Part shown: positions 1 to 6,594 of the stretch, piece by piece
Numbering within the stretch: the stretch's first letter is position 1
How the letters are laid out: each line of letters starts with the position of its first letter
The notes under the pieces: generated by a model
Told to the model about the DNA's origin: nothing
The model's input: the letters and a program-made list of their open reading frames with translations, nothing else
Database searches by the model: none
Assembly (NCBI GenBank): GCA_001821375.1
Contig: MHLG01000030.1
Location: 6,551-23,875 of the forward strand
Direction of reading: 5' to 3'
DNA from: Candidatus Liptonbacteria bacterium RIFOXYD1_FULL_36_11
GTDB lineage: Bacteria > Patescibacteriota > Minisyncoccia > UBA6257 > XYB1-36-10
DNA length: 17,325 nt
Program-made: the position numbers and the translations under genes

Positions 1-1412
1 GATTGGCGGAAAAAAAGTTTAGCGCGAAAGAAGCGACGGAGTTTTTTATTAAACAGATAAAAGAAAAAGACGAGGAGGTAAAAGCATTTTTAGAAGTTTT
101 TGAGGAAAGTGCTCTAGAGGAAGCGAAGAGAGTGGATGAGATTTTAGAAAAAAGAGAAAACTTTGGAGTTTTAACCGGAGTGCCAATGGCGGTGAAAGAT
201 AATATTTTAATAAAAGGGAAGGAGGCGACAGGAGGGTCAAAGATTTTAAAAGGCCATAGGGCGGAGTATGACGCTACGGTTATAAAAAAATTAAAGGAAA
301 GTAAAGTTGTTTTTTTAGGAAGGACGAATATGGACGAGTTTGCGATGGGTTCTTCAACGGAAAATTCGGCTTGGCAAGTAACACATAATCCGAATGATTT
401 AGAAAGAGTGCCTGGGGGAACGTCTGGAGGAAGTGCGGCGGCGGTGGCGGCGGAGATGGCGATGGCAGCTTTAGGGTCGGATACTGGCGGGTCAATCAGG
501 CAACCGGCGAGTTTTTGCGGAGTAGTGGGATTAAAGCCGACTTATGGAGCGGTTTCCAGGTTTGGCTTGATAGCGGCGGCTTCCAGTTTTGACCAAATAG
601 GGTTGCTTACGAAAACAGCGGAAGACGCAGCGATTATTTTTTCGGCGATAGCCGGAAAAGATGAGCTTGATTCAACAAATTCAGTGTCTGATTTCGGAGG
701 AGAATTTGAAAAAGATGATTTTGAAAGAGTAAAATCTTTTACTCTTGGGATTCCAAAGGAGTTATTAGATAAAGATGGAAAATTTAAGGGCTTGGATTTA
801 GAAACGGCGGTGGAGATAGAAAAATCAAAAAAGAGGTTGGAAGATTTAGGAATAAAATTTAAAGAAGTTTCAATGCCGTTTATTGAGTATGCGCTCCCGT
901 GTTATTACATAATGATTTTTGCGGAGGAGAGTTCTAACTTGGCAAGGTTTGACGGATTAAGATACGGAGCTTCTACAAAAGAAAACAAGTCGCTCTTTGA
1001 TTTGTATTTAGAAAATAAAAGTGCTGGTTTTGGCGAGGAGGTTAAGAGGAGAATAATTTTAGGAACGTTTGTGCTTTCTTCCGGCTACTATGACGCTTAT
1101 TATGGAAAAGCGGAAAAGGTAAGGCGGCTTATTAAAAAAGATTTTAAGAATGTTTTTTCTTCTGTGGATGCTATTTTTATGCCAACAGCGCCAACAGTGG
1201 CTTATAAGATAGGAGAAAAAATAATTGACCCATTAGCGATGTATATGGGAGATATATTTACGGTAACGGCAAGCGTGGCGGGATTGCCGGCTGTTTCTTT
1301 ACCAACGGAAAAAAAAGAAAACAGAAAAAAATTGCCGGTTGGTTTTCAGATCATTGGCAAACCTTTTCATGAAGGAGAAATATTAAAAGTAGGTATGGCT
1401 TACGAAAAATGA
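1..1412 (+). CDS. gatA: Asp/Glu-tRNA(Asn/Gln) amidotransferase subunit A (5' end probably outside window)
   Basis: GatA is the glutaminase subunit of GatCAB. It releases ammonia from Gln (or Asn), which GatB uses to convert Glu-tRNA(Gln) or Asp-tRNA(Asn) to the correct product. Numbering from the TTG at 3: VKDN carries catalytic Lys65; the amidase signature GGTSGGSAAAVAA lies at 138-150; DTGGSIRQPAS holds nucleophile Ser164. The cis-Ser position of the Ser-cisSer-Lys triad appears to be Thr140. The first residues (FSAKEATEFFIKQI) match a point usually some 15-20 residues into the family and the frame is open to base 1, so the TTG is probably an internal Leu codon and the true start lies upstream. 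The C-terminus is slightly short. The stop overlaps the next ATG (ATGA), so the two are translationally coupled. gatB is 10.4 kb away; gatC is not in the window. Confidence 0.95.
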   Translation, partial: LAEKKFSAKEATEFFIKQIKEKDEEVKAFLEVFEESALEEAKRVDEILEKRENFGVLTGVPMAVKDNILIKGKEATGGSKILKGHRAEYDATVIKKLKESKVVFLGRTNMDEFAMGSSTENSAWQVTHNPNDLERVPGGTSGGSAAAVAAEMAMAALGSDTGGSIRQPASFCGVVGLKPTYGAVSRFGLIAAASSFDQIGLLTKTAEDAAIIFSAIAGKDELDSTNSVSDFGGEFEKDDFERVKSFTLGIPKELLDKDGKFKGLDLETAVEIEKSKKRLEDLGIKFKEVSMPFIEYALPCYYIMIFAEESSNLARFDGLRYGASTKENKSLFDLYLENKSAGFGEEVKRRIILGTFVLSSGYYDAYYGKAEKVRRLIKKDFKNVFSSVDAIFMPTAPTVAYKIGEKIIDPLAMYMGDIFTVTASVAGLPAVSLPTEKKENRKKLPVGFQIIGKPFHEGEILKVGMAYEK

Positions 1413-1963
1413 ATGATATAAATTTGGAAAATTTAAATGTTTTATTAGCGGAAGCAAAAGATACCGGGATTTTTTGGATAAAAGTATTTGGAGATTTTTT
1501 GCCTTTTATTCAAGTTTTTTCTATTTTGGTTTCTTTGTTCTTTTTGGGAATGATAGTTTTTATGATGGTGAAGCTGAATGTGATAGGAGAAAAAGTGACG
1601 GAAATAGTTAATTTAGTTAGTGTTTCAACTATAGACCGGAAGAGAGTTTTAAAAGCATGGAAGCAAATTTTGAATAAGATAGCTACACAAAATAAATCGG
1701 ATATTAAGATAGCTTTAATTGAAGCGGACAAGATAATGGATGAGATATTAAAAGTAAGCGGATTTCGCGGAGATAGTATGGCGGAAAGATTAGAGCAGAT
1801 AACGCCGGCACAACTTTCAAATATTGAGAGAATATGGAGAGCGCATAAGTTGCGTAATCGCTTGGTGCACGAGACGGATTATGAGATGACGGAGAGCGAG
1901 GCGAGAATAGCAATAGACGCTTATCATAAAGCTTTTCAGGAATTTGGGCTTTTGAATGAGTAG
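1409..1963 (+). CDS. Membrane-anchored protein of unknown function with HEPN-like R-x4-H motif
   Basis: A 184-residue protein whose ATG overlaps the gatA stop. Residues 1-32 are short and polar to amphipathic, a single strongly hydrophobic segment covers about 33-55, and the remaining 130 residues are predicted cytosolic and mainly helical. Near the C-terminus, R149-N150-R-L-V-H154 matches the R-x4-6-H pattern of HEPN domains, with polar N directly after R as in many HEPN RNases, followed by a helix. I do not recognise the family by name. HEPN assignment rests on one motif plus helical context, so ribonuclease activity is only a hypothesis. Translational coupling to gatA suggests cotranscription rather than shared function. 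Confidence 0.8.
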   Translation: MNDINLENLNVLLAEAKDTGIFWIKVFGDFLPFIQVFSILVSLFFLGMIVFMMVKLNVIGEKVTEIVNLVSVSTIDRKRVLKAWKQILNKIATQNKSDIKIALIEADKIMDEILKVSGFRGDSMAERLEQITPAQLSNIERIWRAHKLRNRLVHETDYEMTESEARIAIDAYHKAFQEFGLLNE

Positions 1964-2075
1964 ATTTTACTTATTGTTTAAATTTGACATAATGTCACTT
2001 TTTGTGGTAATTTTTTGGGAGAATTTTTGAGGTTTAAAATTTTACTTATAAAAAATAAACAATAAGGAGAAAGGG
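1964..2075. promoter_or_regulatory. Repeat-bearing upstream region of the XRE regulator (candidate operator)
   Basis: Three symmetric or repeated elements lie in 112 bases. The 11-bp inverted repeat CTTATTGTTTA (1970-1980) and TAAACAATAAG (2056-2066) has its right arm entering the Shine-Dalgarno of the next gene. The 11-bp direct repeat ATTTTACTTAT occurs at 1964-1974 and 2039-2049. A 13-bp odd palindrome TGACATAATGTCA sits at 1985-1997. A weak -10-like TATAAA lies at 2047-2052. The placement would suit autoregulation by the downstream helix-turn-helix protein, or a stem that masks its ribosome binding site. Operator function is inferred. Confidence 0.45.
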
Positions 2076-2324
2076 ATGAAACTTCATATTTGTTTAGGTA
2101 AAATAATAAAGAAAGAAAGGGAAAAATTAGGAATGACTCAGCAGGATTTAGCTAATAGAGTTAAAAGAAAGCAAAACGCAATTTCTTTGATTGAAAGCGG
2201 TAAAAGAGGAAGTCATATAAAATTGGGTTTTTATAAAGAATTAGCTGAAGTTTTTGGGCTTAAACTTTATGAATTAGTGGCTTTAGCAGAGGCAGAACAA
2301 AAAAATAAAGAAGAAGGAAGGTGA
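2076..2324 (+). CDS. XRE/Cro-CI family helix-turn-helix regulator
   Basis: An 82-residue protein that is essentially one Cro/CI-type helix-turn-helix domain (about residues 8-62). The region GMTQQDLANRV gives helix 2, and KQNAISLIESGKR gives the recognition helix and following turn. A short charged tail ends in KNKEEGR. The start is fixed by AAGGAG six bases before the ATG. Five bases separate the stop from the next gene, which has its own strong Shine-Dalgarno, so the pair is probably one operon. The repeat-rich upstream region is a plausible autoregulatory operator. The target genes cannot be told from the sequence. Confidence 0.85.
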   Translation: MKLHICLGKIIKKEREKLGMTQQDLANRVKRKQNAISLIESGKRGSHIKLGFYKELAEVFGLKLYELVALAEAEQKNKEEGR

Positions 2325-2329
2325 TATAA

Positions 2330-2557
2330 ATGGTGGATACTTGGAGAAAAACTGATTGGGGAATTTTTGAAGGGGAGGAGTGTAGTGATTGTAGTGGAAA
2401 AGAGGTCGTTATAAAACATAACGGCCACTTAGTTCCAAAAGGTGAGATTGGCAGGTTTTGTTTTTCTTGTTGGGGGGATAGACAAAAAGATTACAACGAA
2501 GGATTAGAAATAAGACTTTTAGGAATAATGAGGGAAAAAACAGCTACTACATCCTAG
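2330..2557 (+). CDS. Small four-cysteine (putative zinc-ribbon) protein of unknown function
   Basis: A 75-residue protein with two CxxC pairs, CSDC (Cys18, Cys21) and CFSC (Cys44, Cys47), 22 residues apart; this is the classic spacing of a single-zinc ribbon or knuckle. The rest is charged with several Trp and no membrane segment. Translation is supported by AGGTGA eight bases before the ATG, and it follows the XRE gene by five bases. It is followed after about 15 bases by a Rho-independent terminator. No specific family is recognised. Association with the regulator suggests a nucleic-acid or protein-binding partner, but that is inference only. Confidence 0.7.
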   Translation: MVDTWRKTDWGIFEGEECSDCSGKEVVIKHNGHLVPKGEIGRFCFSCWGDRQKDYNEGLEIRLLGIMREKTATTS

Positions 2558-2572
2558 TGGTAAAGTTAATCA

Positions 2573-2606
2573 GAAGCCTGGAAGAGATTCTAGGCTTTTA
2601 TTTTTT
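2573..2606 (+). terminator. Rho-independent terminator of the XRE/zinc-ribbon operon
   Basis: The stem AGCCTGGAA (2575-2583) pairs with TTCTAGGCT (2588-2596), nine pairs including one G-U, with a GAGA tetraloop. It can extend outwards by A-U and G-U pairs. The 3' side runs into TTTTATTTTTT. Confidence 0.85.
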
Positions 2607-2633
2607 ATCATTTAAATCTGGAGAGATTTTTTG

Positions 2634-2707
2634 CGCGGGCGACCGGATTTGAACCGGCGACCTTCTGCGTGACAGGCAGACGCTCTAACCAACTGAGCTA
2701 CGCCCGC
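2634..2707 (-). tRNA. tRNA-Asp(GTC)
   Basis: On the minus strand a full cloverleaf forms. The acceptor is GCGGGCG paired with CGCCCGC, the D-arm GCTC/GAGC, the anticodon stem TCTGC/GCAGA with loop CTGTCAC (anticodon GTC, plus-strand 2671-2673), and the T-arm has loop TTCAAAT. The discriminator base is G, as expected for Asp. CCA is not encoded, so it must be added by a CCA-adding enzyme. It is transcribed divergently from the two CAT tRNAs. Confidence 0.95.
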
Positions 2708-2718
2708 AATTGGTTTAT

Positions 2719-2747
2719 ATATTACTATAGGGGTTATTGAAAATCAA
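2719..2747 (-). promoter_or_regulatory. Promoter of tRNA-Asp
   Basis: Read on the minus strand: -35 TTGATT (2742-2747), 17-bp spacer, -10 TAATAT (2719-2724). The predicted start lies about five bases before the mature tRNA. It overlaps the -35 region of the opposite-facing tRNA promoter. Confidence 0.55.
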
Positions 2748-2765
2748 TCTATTTTTATGTATAAT
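2737..2765 (+). promoter_or_regulatory. Promoter of the two CAT-anticodon tRNAs
   Basis: -35 TTGAAA (2737-2742), 17-bp spacer, -10 TATAAT (2760-2765). The predicted start is near 2772, about 25 bases before the first tRNA. Confidence 0.75.
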
Positions 2766-2796
2766 TTAGACCATCTTGTGGTTTTACAAGTTTTAT

Positions 2797-2868
2797 CGCG
2801 GGGTAGAGCAGTGGTAGCTCGCAAGGCTCATAACCTTGAGGTCGTTGGTTCAAATCCAACCCCCGCAA
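2797..2868 (+). tRNA. Initiator tRNA-fMet(CAT)
   Basis: The cloverleaf has acceptor CGCGGGG opposed to CCCCGCA. The unpaired C1 against A72 is the diagnostic feature of bacterial initiator tRNA, needed for formylation and for escape from EF-Tu. Anticodon loop CTCATAA gives CAT at 2829-2831. The T-arm is GTTGG-TTCAAAT-CCAAC and the discriminator is A. The anticodon stem is CAAGG/CCTTG, so two of the three canonical initiator G-C pairs are present while pair 29-41 is A-U. The D-loop has only seven bases. CCA is not encoded. Confidence 0.95.
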
Positions 2869-2889
2869 CTGTAGAAGTTTAATAAAAAA

Positions 2890-2962
2890 GCCAGGGTAGC
2901 TCAGTGGTTAGAGCGAGCGTTTCATAAGCGCTAGGTCGCGAGTTCAACTCTCGCCCCTGGTA
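2890..2962 (+). tRNA. tRNA with CAT anticodon (elongator Met or Ile2)
   Basis: The cloverleaf has acceptor GCCAGGG/CCCTGGT (the first pair is G-U), D-arm GCTC/GAGC, anticodon stem AGCGT/GCGCT with loop TTCATAA (CAT at 2923-2925), T-arm GCGAG-TTCAACT-CTCGC, and discriminator A. There is no encoded CCA. It lacks the C1-A72 mismatch, so it is not an initiator. Elongator Met and lysidine-modified Ile2 tRNAs both carry CAT. The D-arm and variable-region sequence resemble bacterial Ile2 as well as Met, so identity is left open. It is cotranscribed with the initiator tRNA 21 bases upstream. Confidence 0.92.
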
Positions 2963-2987
2963 CACTTAGTGTGTGGTTAGTTGTTTT

Positions 2988-3024
2988 AAAAAAGGTTGCG
3001 ACGGATTTTTAAGCAACCTTTTTT
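2988..3024 (+). terminator. Terminator of the tRNA transcript
   Basis: A-rich 5' arm AAAAAAGGTTGC (2988-2999) pairs perfectly with GCAACCTTTTTT (3013-3024) around a 13-base loop. The terminal T run is part of the stem. Confidence 0.8.
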
Positions 3025-3050
3025 GATTTTAAAAAGGGAGGAAGTATAAT
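3023..3050 (+). promoter_or_regulatory. Promoter of the pheS-pheT operon
   Basis: -35 TTGATT (3023-3028) sits at the edge of the preceding terminator T run, followed by a 16-bp spacer and -10 TATAAT (3045-3050). The predicted start near 3057 gives a leader of about 20 bases, too short for a T-box or a Phe attenuator. Confidence 0.65.
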
Positions 3051-3077
3051 AAGGTAATTATCTTATCAAATTATTTA

Positions 3078-4082
3078 ATGGAAGAATTAGAGAAAATAGA
3101 ACAAGAGATAAAAGAGGCGCTTGAGACAGCGAAAAGCAAAGAAGCGCTTGAGAAAATAAGGATTGCTTATTTAGGGAGAAGTGGAAAACTAACCGCAATT
3201 TTAAGGTCTTTGAAAGATTTTTCTGTAGAAGAGAGAAGAAAGACAGGAGCGGCGGCAAATAAGTTGAGAACGGAAATTGAAAAAGTTTTAGATGAAAAGG
3301 AAAAAAAGGTTATTGGAAAAGAAGGCGGGAGAGGAGAAGATATTACTTTACTGGTGTTACCGAAAGATAAGGTGTATTTTGGGTCTCTGCATCCATTAAC
3401 GATAGTAGGGAGAGATATAAAAAAGATTTTTACTTCAATGAATTTTTCAGTGGCGGAGGGACCGGAGGCGGAGACGGAGTATTATAATTTTGACGCTTTA
3501 AATATTCCGGCAAATCATCCGGCGCGAGAAATGTGGGACACTTTTTGGGTGAAGTCGCAAACTGATGCAAAAGACGGGAAAAATTTGTTGATGCGGACAC
3601 ATACCAGTCCGGTGCAAATAAGATTTATGGAAAAACATAAGCCGCCGTTTGCAATTATTGCGCCGGGTAGGGTTTTTAGATATGAAGCGACAGATTCTTC
3701 GCATGAGATTAATTTTCATCAAGTAGAGGGATTGGCTGTAGATAAAAAAATAAGTTTAGCAAATTTAAAATTTGTGGTTGAGGAATTTTTTAGCCGGTTT
3801 TTTGAAGAAAAACTTTCTTTTCGGTTTAGGCCGAGTTATTTTCCTTTTGTTGAGCCGGGGGTGGAAGTTGATATAAAATTACCAGGTGAGGAAAAGTGGC
3901 TGGAAGTGATGGGAGCGGGGATGGTGCATAAGAGAGTTTTGGAGGGAGTGAGAATAGATTCAGAAAAATGGCAAGGTTTTGCTTTTGGAATGGGAGTGGA
4001 AAGGTTGGCAATGATAAAGTATGGAATTCCAGATATAAGACTTTTTTATTCAGGAGATTTAAGATTTATAAAGCAGTTTTAA
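3078..4082 (+). CDS. pheS: Phenylalanine--tRNA ligase alpha subunit
   Basis: The catalytic subunit of the (alpha-beta)2 class II enzyme that charges tRNA-Phe. At 334 residues it has normal family length. Residues 1-80 form the N-terminal coiled coil that contacts tRNA. The catalytic core shows YNFDALNIPANHPAREMWDTFW (136-157, motif 1 region), the motif 2 segment with FRYEATDSSHE (200-210), and motif 3 GMGVERLAM (304-312), ending in the usual YSGDLRFIKQF. The start matches the family N-terminus. No Shine-Dalgarno is visible in the roughly 20-base leader. One unknown gene separates it from pheT, whereas the two are usually adjacent. Confidence 0.98.
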   Translation: MEELEKIEQEIKEALETAKSKEALEKIRIAYLGRSGKLTAILRSLKDFSVEERRKTGAAANKLRTEIEKVLDEKEKKVIGKEGGRGEDITLLVLPKDKVYFGSLHPLTIVGRDIKKIFTSMNFSVAEGPEAETEYYNFDALNIPANHPAREMWDTFWVKSQTDAKDGKNLLMRTHTSPVQIRFMEKHKPPFAIIAPGRVFRYEATDSSHEINFHQVEGLAVDKKISLANLKFVVEEFFSRFFEEKLSFRFRPSYFPFVEPGVEVDIKLPGEEKWLEVMGAGMVHKRVLEGVRIDSEKWQGFAFGMGVERLAMIKYGIPDIRLFYSGDLRFIKQF

Positions 4083-4106
4083 TTATTTTTTAAAACTATT
4101 AAAGTT

Positions 4107-4571
4107 ATGAAAGAGAATTTTAATTTTGGAGAAAATAGAACAGAAAAACCAGAAAAAGAAAGAGATAAAGAAGAGAAATTAGAGGAAATAAGAATGAAGA
4201 TAAGAGAGATGAGAAGCGAGGCTTTGGCGAAATATAAGAACGAGATTGAAAGTGGTGGAAAAATAAAGGAAAAAGTGAATAGGCATTTAGTAAAAATAGA
4301 GGAAGAGGATATAGATAAAATACCGGAAGATTTACTTTTACTTTTTAATGAGGTGAATAATCTTACCATTTATTTGGATGAGGATTATGATAATTGCGTA
4401 GGGAAGGTAAATAAAATGTTTGATGATTATTTTTCAGAGTTGGAGGGTGTTGATGATGCTAAAAAATCTTATAAAATAGCTCTGGCTGGTGTTAGGTCTT
4501 TAATTGCAAATATGCTAGCAAAAAAGTTTTTAGATTATCATTCTTTAAAAGAAACGAAGGAGGCGGCGTAA
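4107..4571 (+). CDS. Protein of unknown function inserted between pheS and pheT
   Basis: A 154-residue, highly charged, soluble protein. Residues 1-75 are Lys/Glu-rich and probably coiled coil. Residues 75-150 look like a compact helical domain containing DLLLLFNEVNNLTIYLDEDY (84-103). No membrane segment, cysteine cluster or recognised motif. It starts 24 bases after pheS and ends 15 bases before pheT, so it must be cotranscribed with both. Base use matches the neighbours. Its place inside the pheST operon invites the idea of a link to PheRS or tRNA, but nothing in the sequence proves that. No Shine-Dalgarno precedes the ATG. Confidence 0.75.
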   Translation: MKENFNFGENRTEKPEKERDKEEKLEEIRMKIREMRSEALAKYKNEIESGGKIKEKVNRHLVKIEEEDIDKIPEDLLLLFNEVNNLTIYLDEDYDNCVGKVNKMFDDYFSELEGVDDAKKSYKIALAGVRSLIANMLAKKFLDYHSLKETKEAA

Positions 4572-4586
4572 AAAATTGTTTTTAAA

Positions 4587-6539
4587 ATGAAGTTTTCTTA
4601 CAAGCTTTTAAAAAAAATTTATCCGGGGGTGGGGAGTAAAAAAGAGATAACAACAGATTTAACAATGGGGCTTTTTGAGGTTGACGATGTTTTGAGTGAT
4701 TCTTTAGATATAAAAGTTTTACCGAACAGGTTTTCGGATGCGGCGTCGCATTATGGAATAGCGAGAGAACTCGGGGCATTGAAAGGGAAAAAGATTGTTT
4801 TTCCTAAAGAAGATTTAGGGCAAGATTTGGGAGATAAATTGAAAGTAGAGATAAAAGACAAAAAGGGGTGTTTTAGATATATAGGAGTGGTGATGGAGGT
4901 GGAAAATTCAGAAAGTTCCCCTGCTTATATTAAAGAAGTTTTGGAAGATTGCGGGTTGCGGCCGATTAATTTAGTGGTGGATGTGATGAATTATGCGATG
5001 CTTTTAACGGGGCAGCCAATGCATGCTTTTGATTATGAAAAAGTGGCTAAAGGAGGCAGAAAATTAGCGGAGAAAGAAATAATAGTAAGAAGGGCAAAGA
5101 AGGGAGAAAAAATAGAAACTTTAGATGGGAAAAAGATGGAATTAGGTGAAGACGTGCTTGTGATAGCAGATGTGGATGGTCCGTTGGCGATAGCGGGAAT
5201 AAAAGGAGGAAAGAGGGCGGAGGTGAATGAAAAAACAAAAAAAATAATAATAGAGGCGGCTAGTTTTAATCAAGAAGTAATTTATAAGGTGGCAAAAAAG
5301 ATTGGCATAACTACTGATGCTAGTATAAGGTTTTCTCATAACTTAAGCTCGGAGCTTGCTTCTTTTGGGATGAGTGAGGCAATAAAGATATTAAAAAAGG
5401 AAGCAAAGGGAAAAGAAGGCGTGATTTTAGATGTTTATCCGAAGAAAGAAAAAAAGAAGGAGATAATTTTTGATTTAGAAAAGTTTAAAAATTTTACAGG
5501 GATAGATATTTCCCTTGCGGAAATTTCAAAAAAGCTTGAATTGTTAGGGTTTTCTGCAAGAAAAAAATCAGCGCATATTTTAGGGGTGACAACTCTAGTT
5601 TTTAGAAATGACGTGGAGAATTTTATAGATTTAGCAGAAGAAGTAGTTAGGCTTTACGGAATTTATAAGATAGAAAAACAGCCTTTAGAAAAAATGATTT
5701 TAAGCGAGAAGGAAGAGAAAATTATTTCATTTAAAGAAGAAGCTAAAGATATTTTATCAGGGTTGGGGTTGGATGAAGTTTATAATTATTCTTTTTATGG
5801 GAAGAATGTGGGAGAAAATTTTGTGGAGCTGGCTAATCCGGCGGCGGAAGATAAAAGGTTTTTAAGGGAAAGCTTACTAGCGCTTCTTAGAAAAAATGTT
5901 TTAGATAATTTCAGGTTTTTTTCAGAGGTAAAAATTTTTGAGGTGGGGAAAGTTTTTAGCTGGGATAAAAATGAGATTTTAGAAAAGACTAATCTTGGAA
6001 TAGCCGTGGCGGCAAAGAAAGCTTCCGTGTTCTTTAAAATGAAGGGAATTTTGGAAGAGTTTTTTAGGAAGATAGGAGTGGCGGAAGTGGAATTTAAGGA
6101 AGAAAAAGAAGAACTTCTTGTTTTATATGAAGGAAATAAAATTGGGAGAGTTTTTGAGGAAAATTTAAACGGAAGTGGAGAAAAAGTGTCTTTAGCAGAA
6201 ATATGTTTAGACAATTTAAGCGGGAGCGCGTTTTCTTTAAAAAAGTTTGAAGAGATAGTAAAATATCCGTCGGTAGTGAGAGATGTGTCATTTTTAGTAG
6301 ATGATTCTATAAGAGCGGAAAAGATATTTGGAGTTTTAAAAAAAGAAGAGAAAGGAGAGGTAAAAAGTATTTCTTTAATTGATTTTTATGAGGGGAAAAA
6401 TTTAGGAAATAAAAAAAGTATGACTTTAAGAATAAATATGCAGTCTGGTAAAAGAAGTTTAACGGATGAGGAGGCGGGTGAGATGGTTAAAAAAATTGTA
6501 GAGGTTTTAAAGAGTAATTTTAGAGCGGAGATAAGATAA
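4587..6539 (+). CDS. pheT: Phenylalanine--tRNA ligase beta subunit lacking the OB-fold tRNA-binding domain
   Basis: The structural, editing and anticodon-binding partner of PheS. It has 650 residues against roughly 790-800 for a full-length bacterial PheT. B1 start MKFSYKLLKKIYPGV passes at residues 28-40 straight to DIKVLPNRFSDAASHYGIARE (41-61), which normally follows the EMAP/OB-fold domain (B2); about 110 residues are missing in phase. The B3/B4 editing module follows (about 85-285; motifs QPMHAFDY 143-150 and TDASIRFS 243-250), then B5 (292-360), the catalytic-like core B6/B7 (375-545), and a complete C-terminal FDX-ACB domain (555-650). No Shine-Dalgarno lies next to the ATG; an AAGGAGG is 25 bases upstream, inside the preceding gene. 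Confidence 0.97.
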   Translation: MKFSYKLLKKIYPGVGSKKEITTDLTMGLFEVDDVLSDSLDIKVLPNRFSDAASHYGIARELGALKGKKIVFPKEDLGQDLGDKLKVEIKDKKGCFRYIGVVMEVENSESSPAYIKEVLEDCGLRPINLVVDVMNYAMLLTGQPMHAFDYEKVAKGGRKLAEKEIIVRRAKKGEKIETLDGKKMELGEDVLVIADVDGPLAIAGIKGGKRAEVNEKTKKIIIEAASFNQEVIYKVAKKIGITTDASIRFSHNLSSELASFGMSEAIKILKKEAKGKEGVILDVYPKKEKKKEIIFDLEKFKNFTGIDISLAEISKKLELLGFSARKKSAHILGVTTLVFRNDVENFIDLAEEVVRLYGIYKIEKQPLEKMILSEKEEKIISFKEEAKDILSGLGLDEVYNYSFYGKNVGENFVELANPAAEDKRFLRESLLALLRKNVLDNFRFFSEVKIFEVGKVFSWDKNEILEKTNLGIAVAAKKASVFFKMKGILEEFFRKIGVAEVEFKEEKEELLVLYEGNKIGRVFEENLNGSGEKVSLAEICLDNLSGSAFSLKKFEEIVKYPSVVRDVSFLVDDSIRAEKIFGVLKKEEKGEVKSISLIDFYEGKNLGNKKSMTLRINMQSGKRSLTDEEAGEMVKKIVEVLKSNFRAEIR

Positions 6540-6565
6540 AAAAATCCCGCTCTTTGTAGAGCGGG
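6538..6565 (-). terminator. Terminator of the minus-strand membrane protein gene
   Basis: Stem CCCGCTCT (6546-6553) and AGAGCGGG (6558-6565) with a four-base loop. Read on the minus strand it is followed by seven T residues, which overlap the pheT stop codon on the other strand. Read on the plus strand it is followed by a G run, so it would be a poor terminator for pheT. Confidence 0.8.
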
Positions 6566-6594
6566 GGGGGGGAAAAAGAGAGGAGAGGGATGGT

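Noticed and set aside
3023..3077. T-box or Phe attenuator ahead of pheS
   Set aside because: The predicted leader is about 20 bases, with no room for specifier, T-box or leader peptide.
5795..6214. Minus-strand 139-residue open frame inside pheT
   Set aside because: Ser/Lys/Phe-rich translation typical of an antisense shadow of A-rich coding sequence; pheT motifs are continuous across it.
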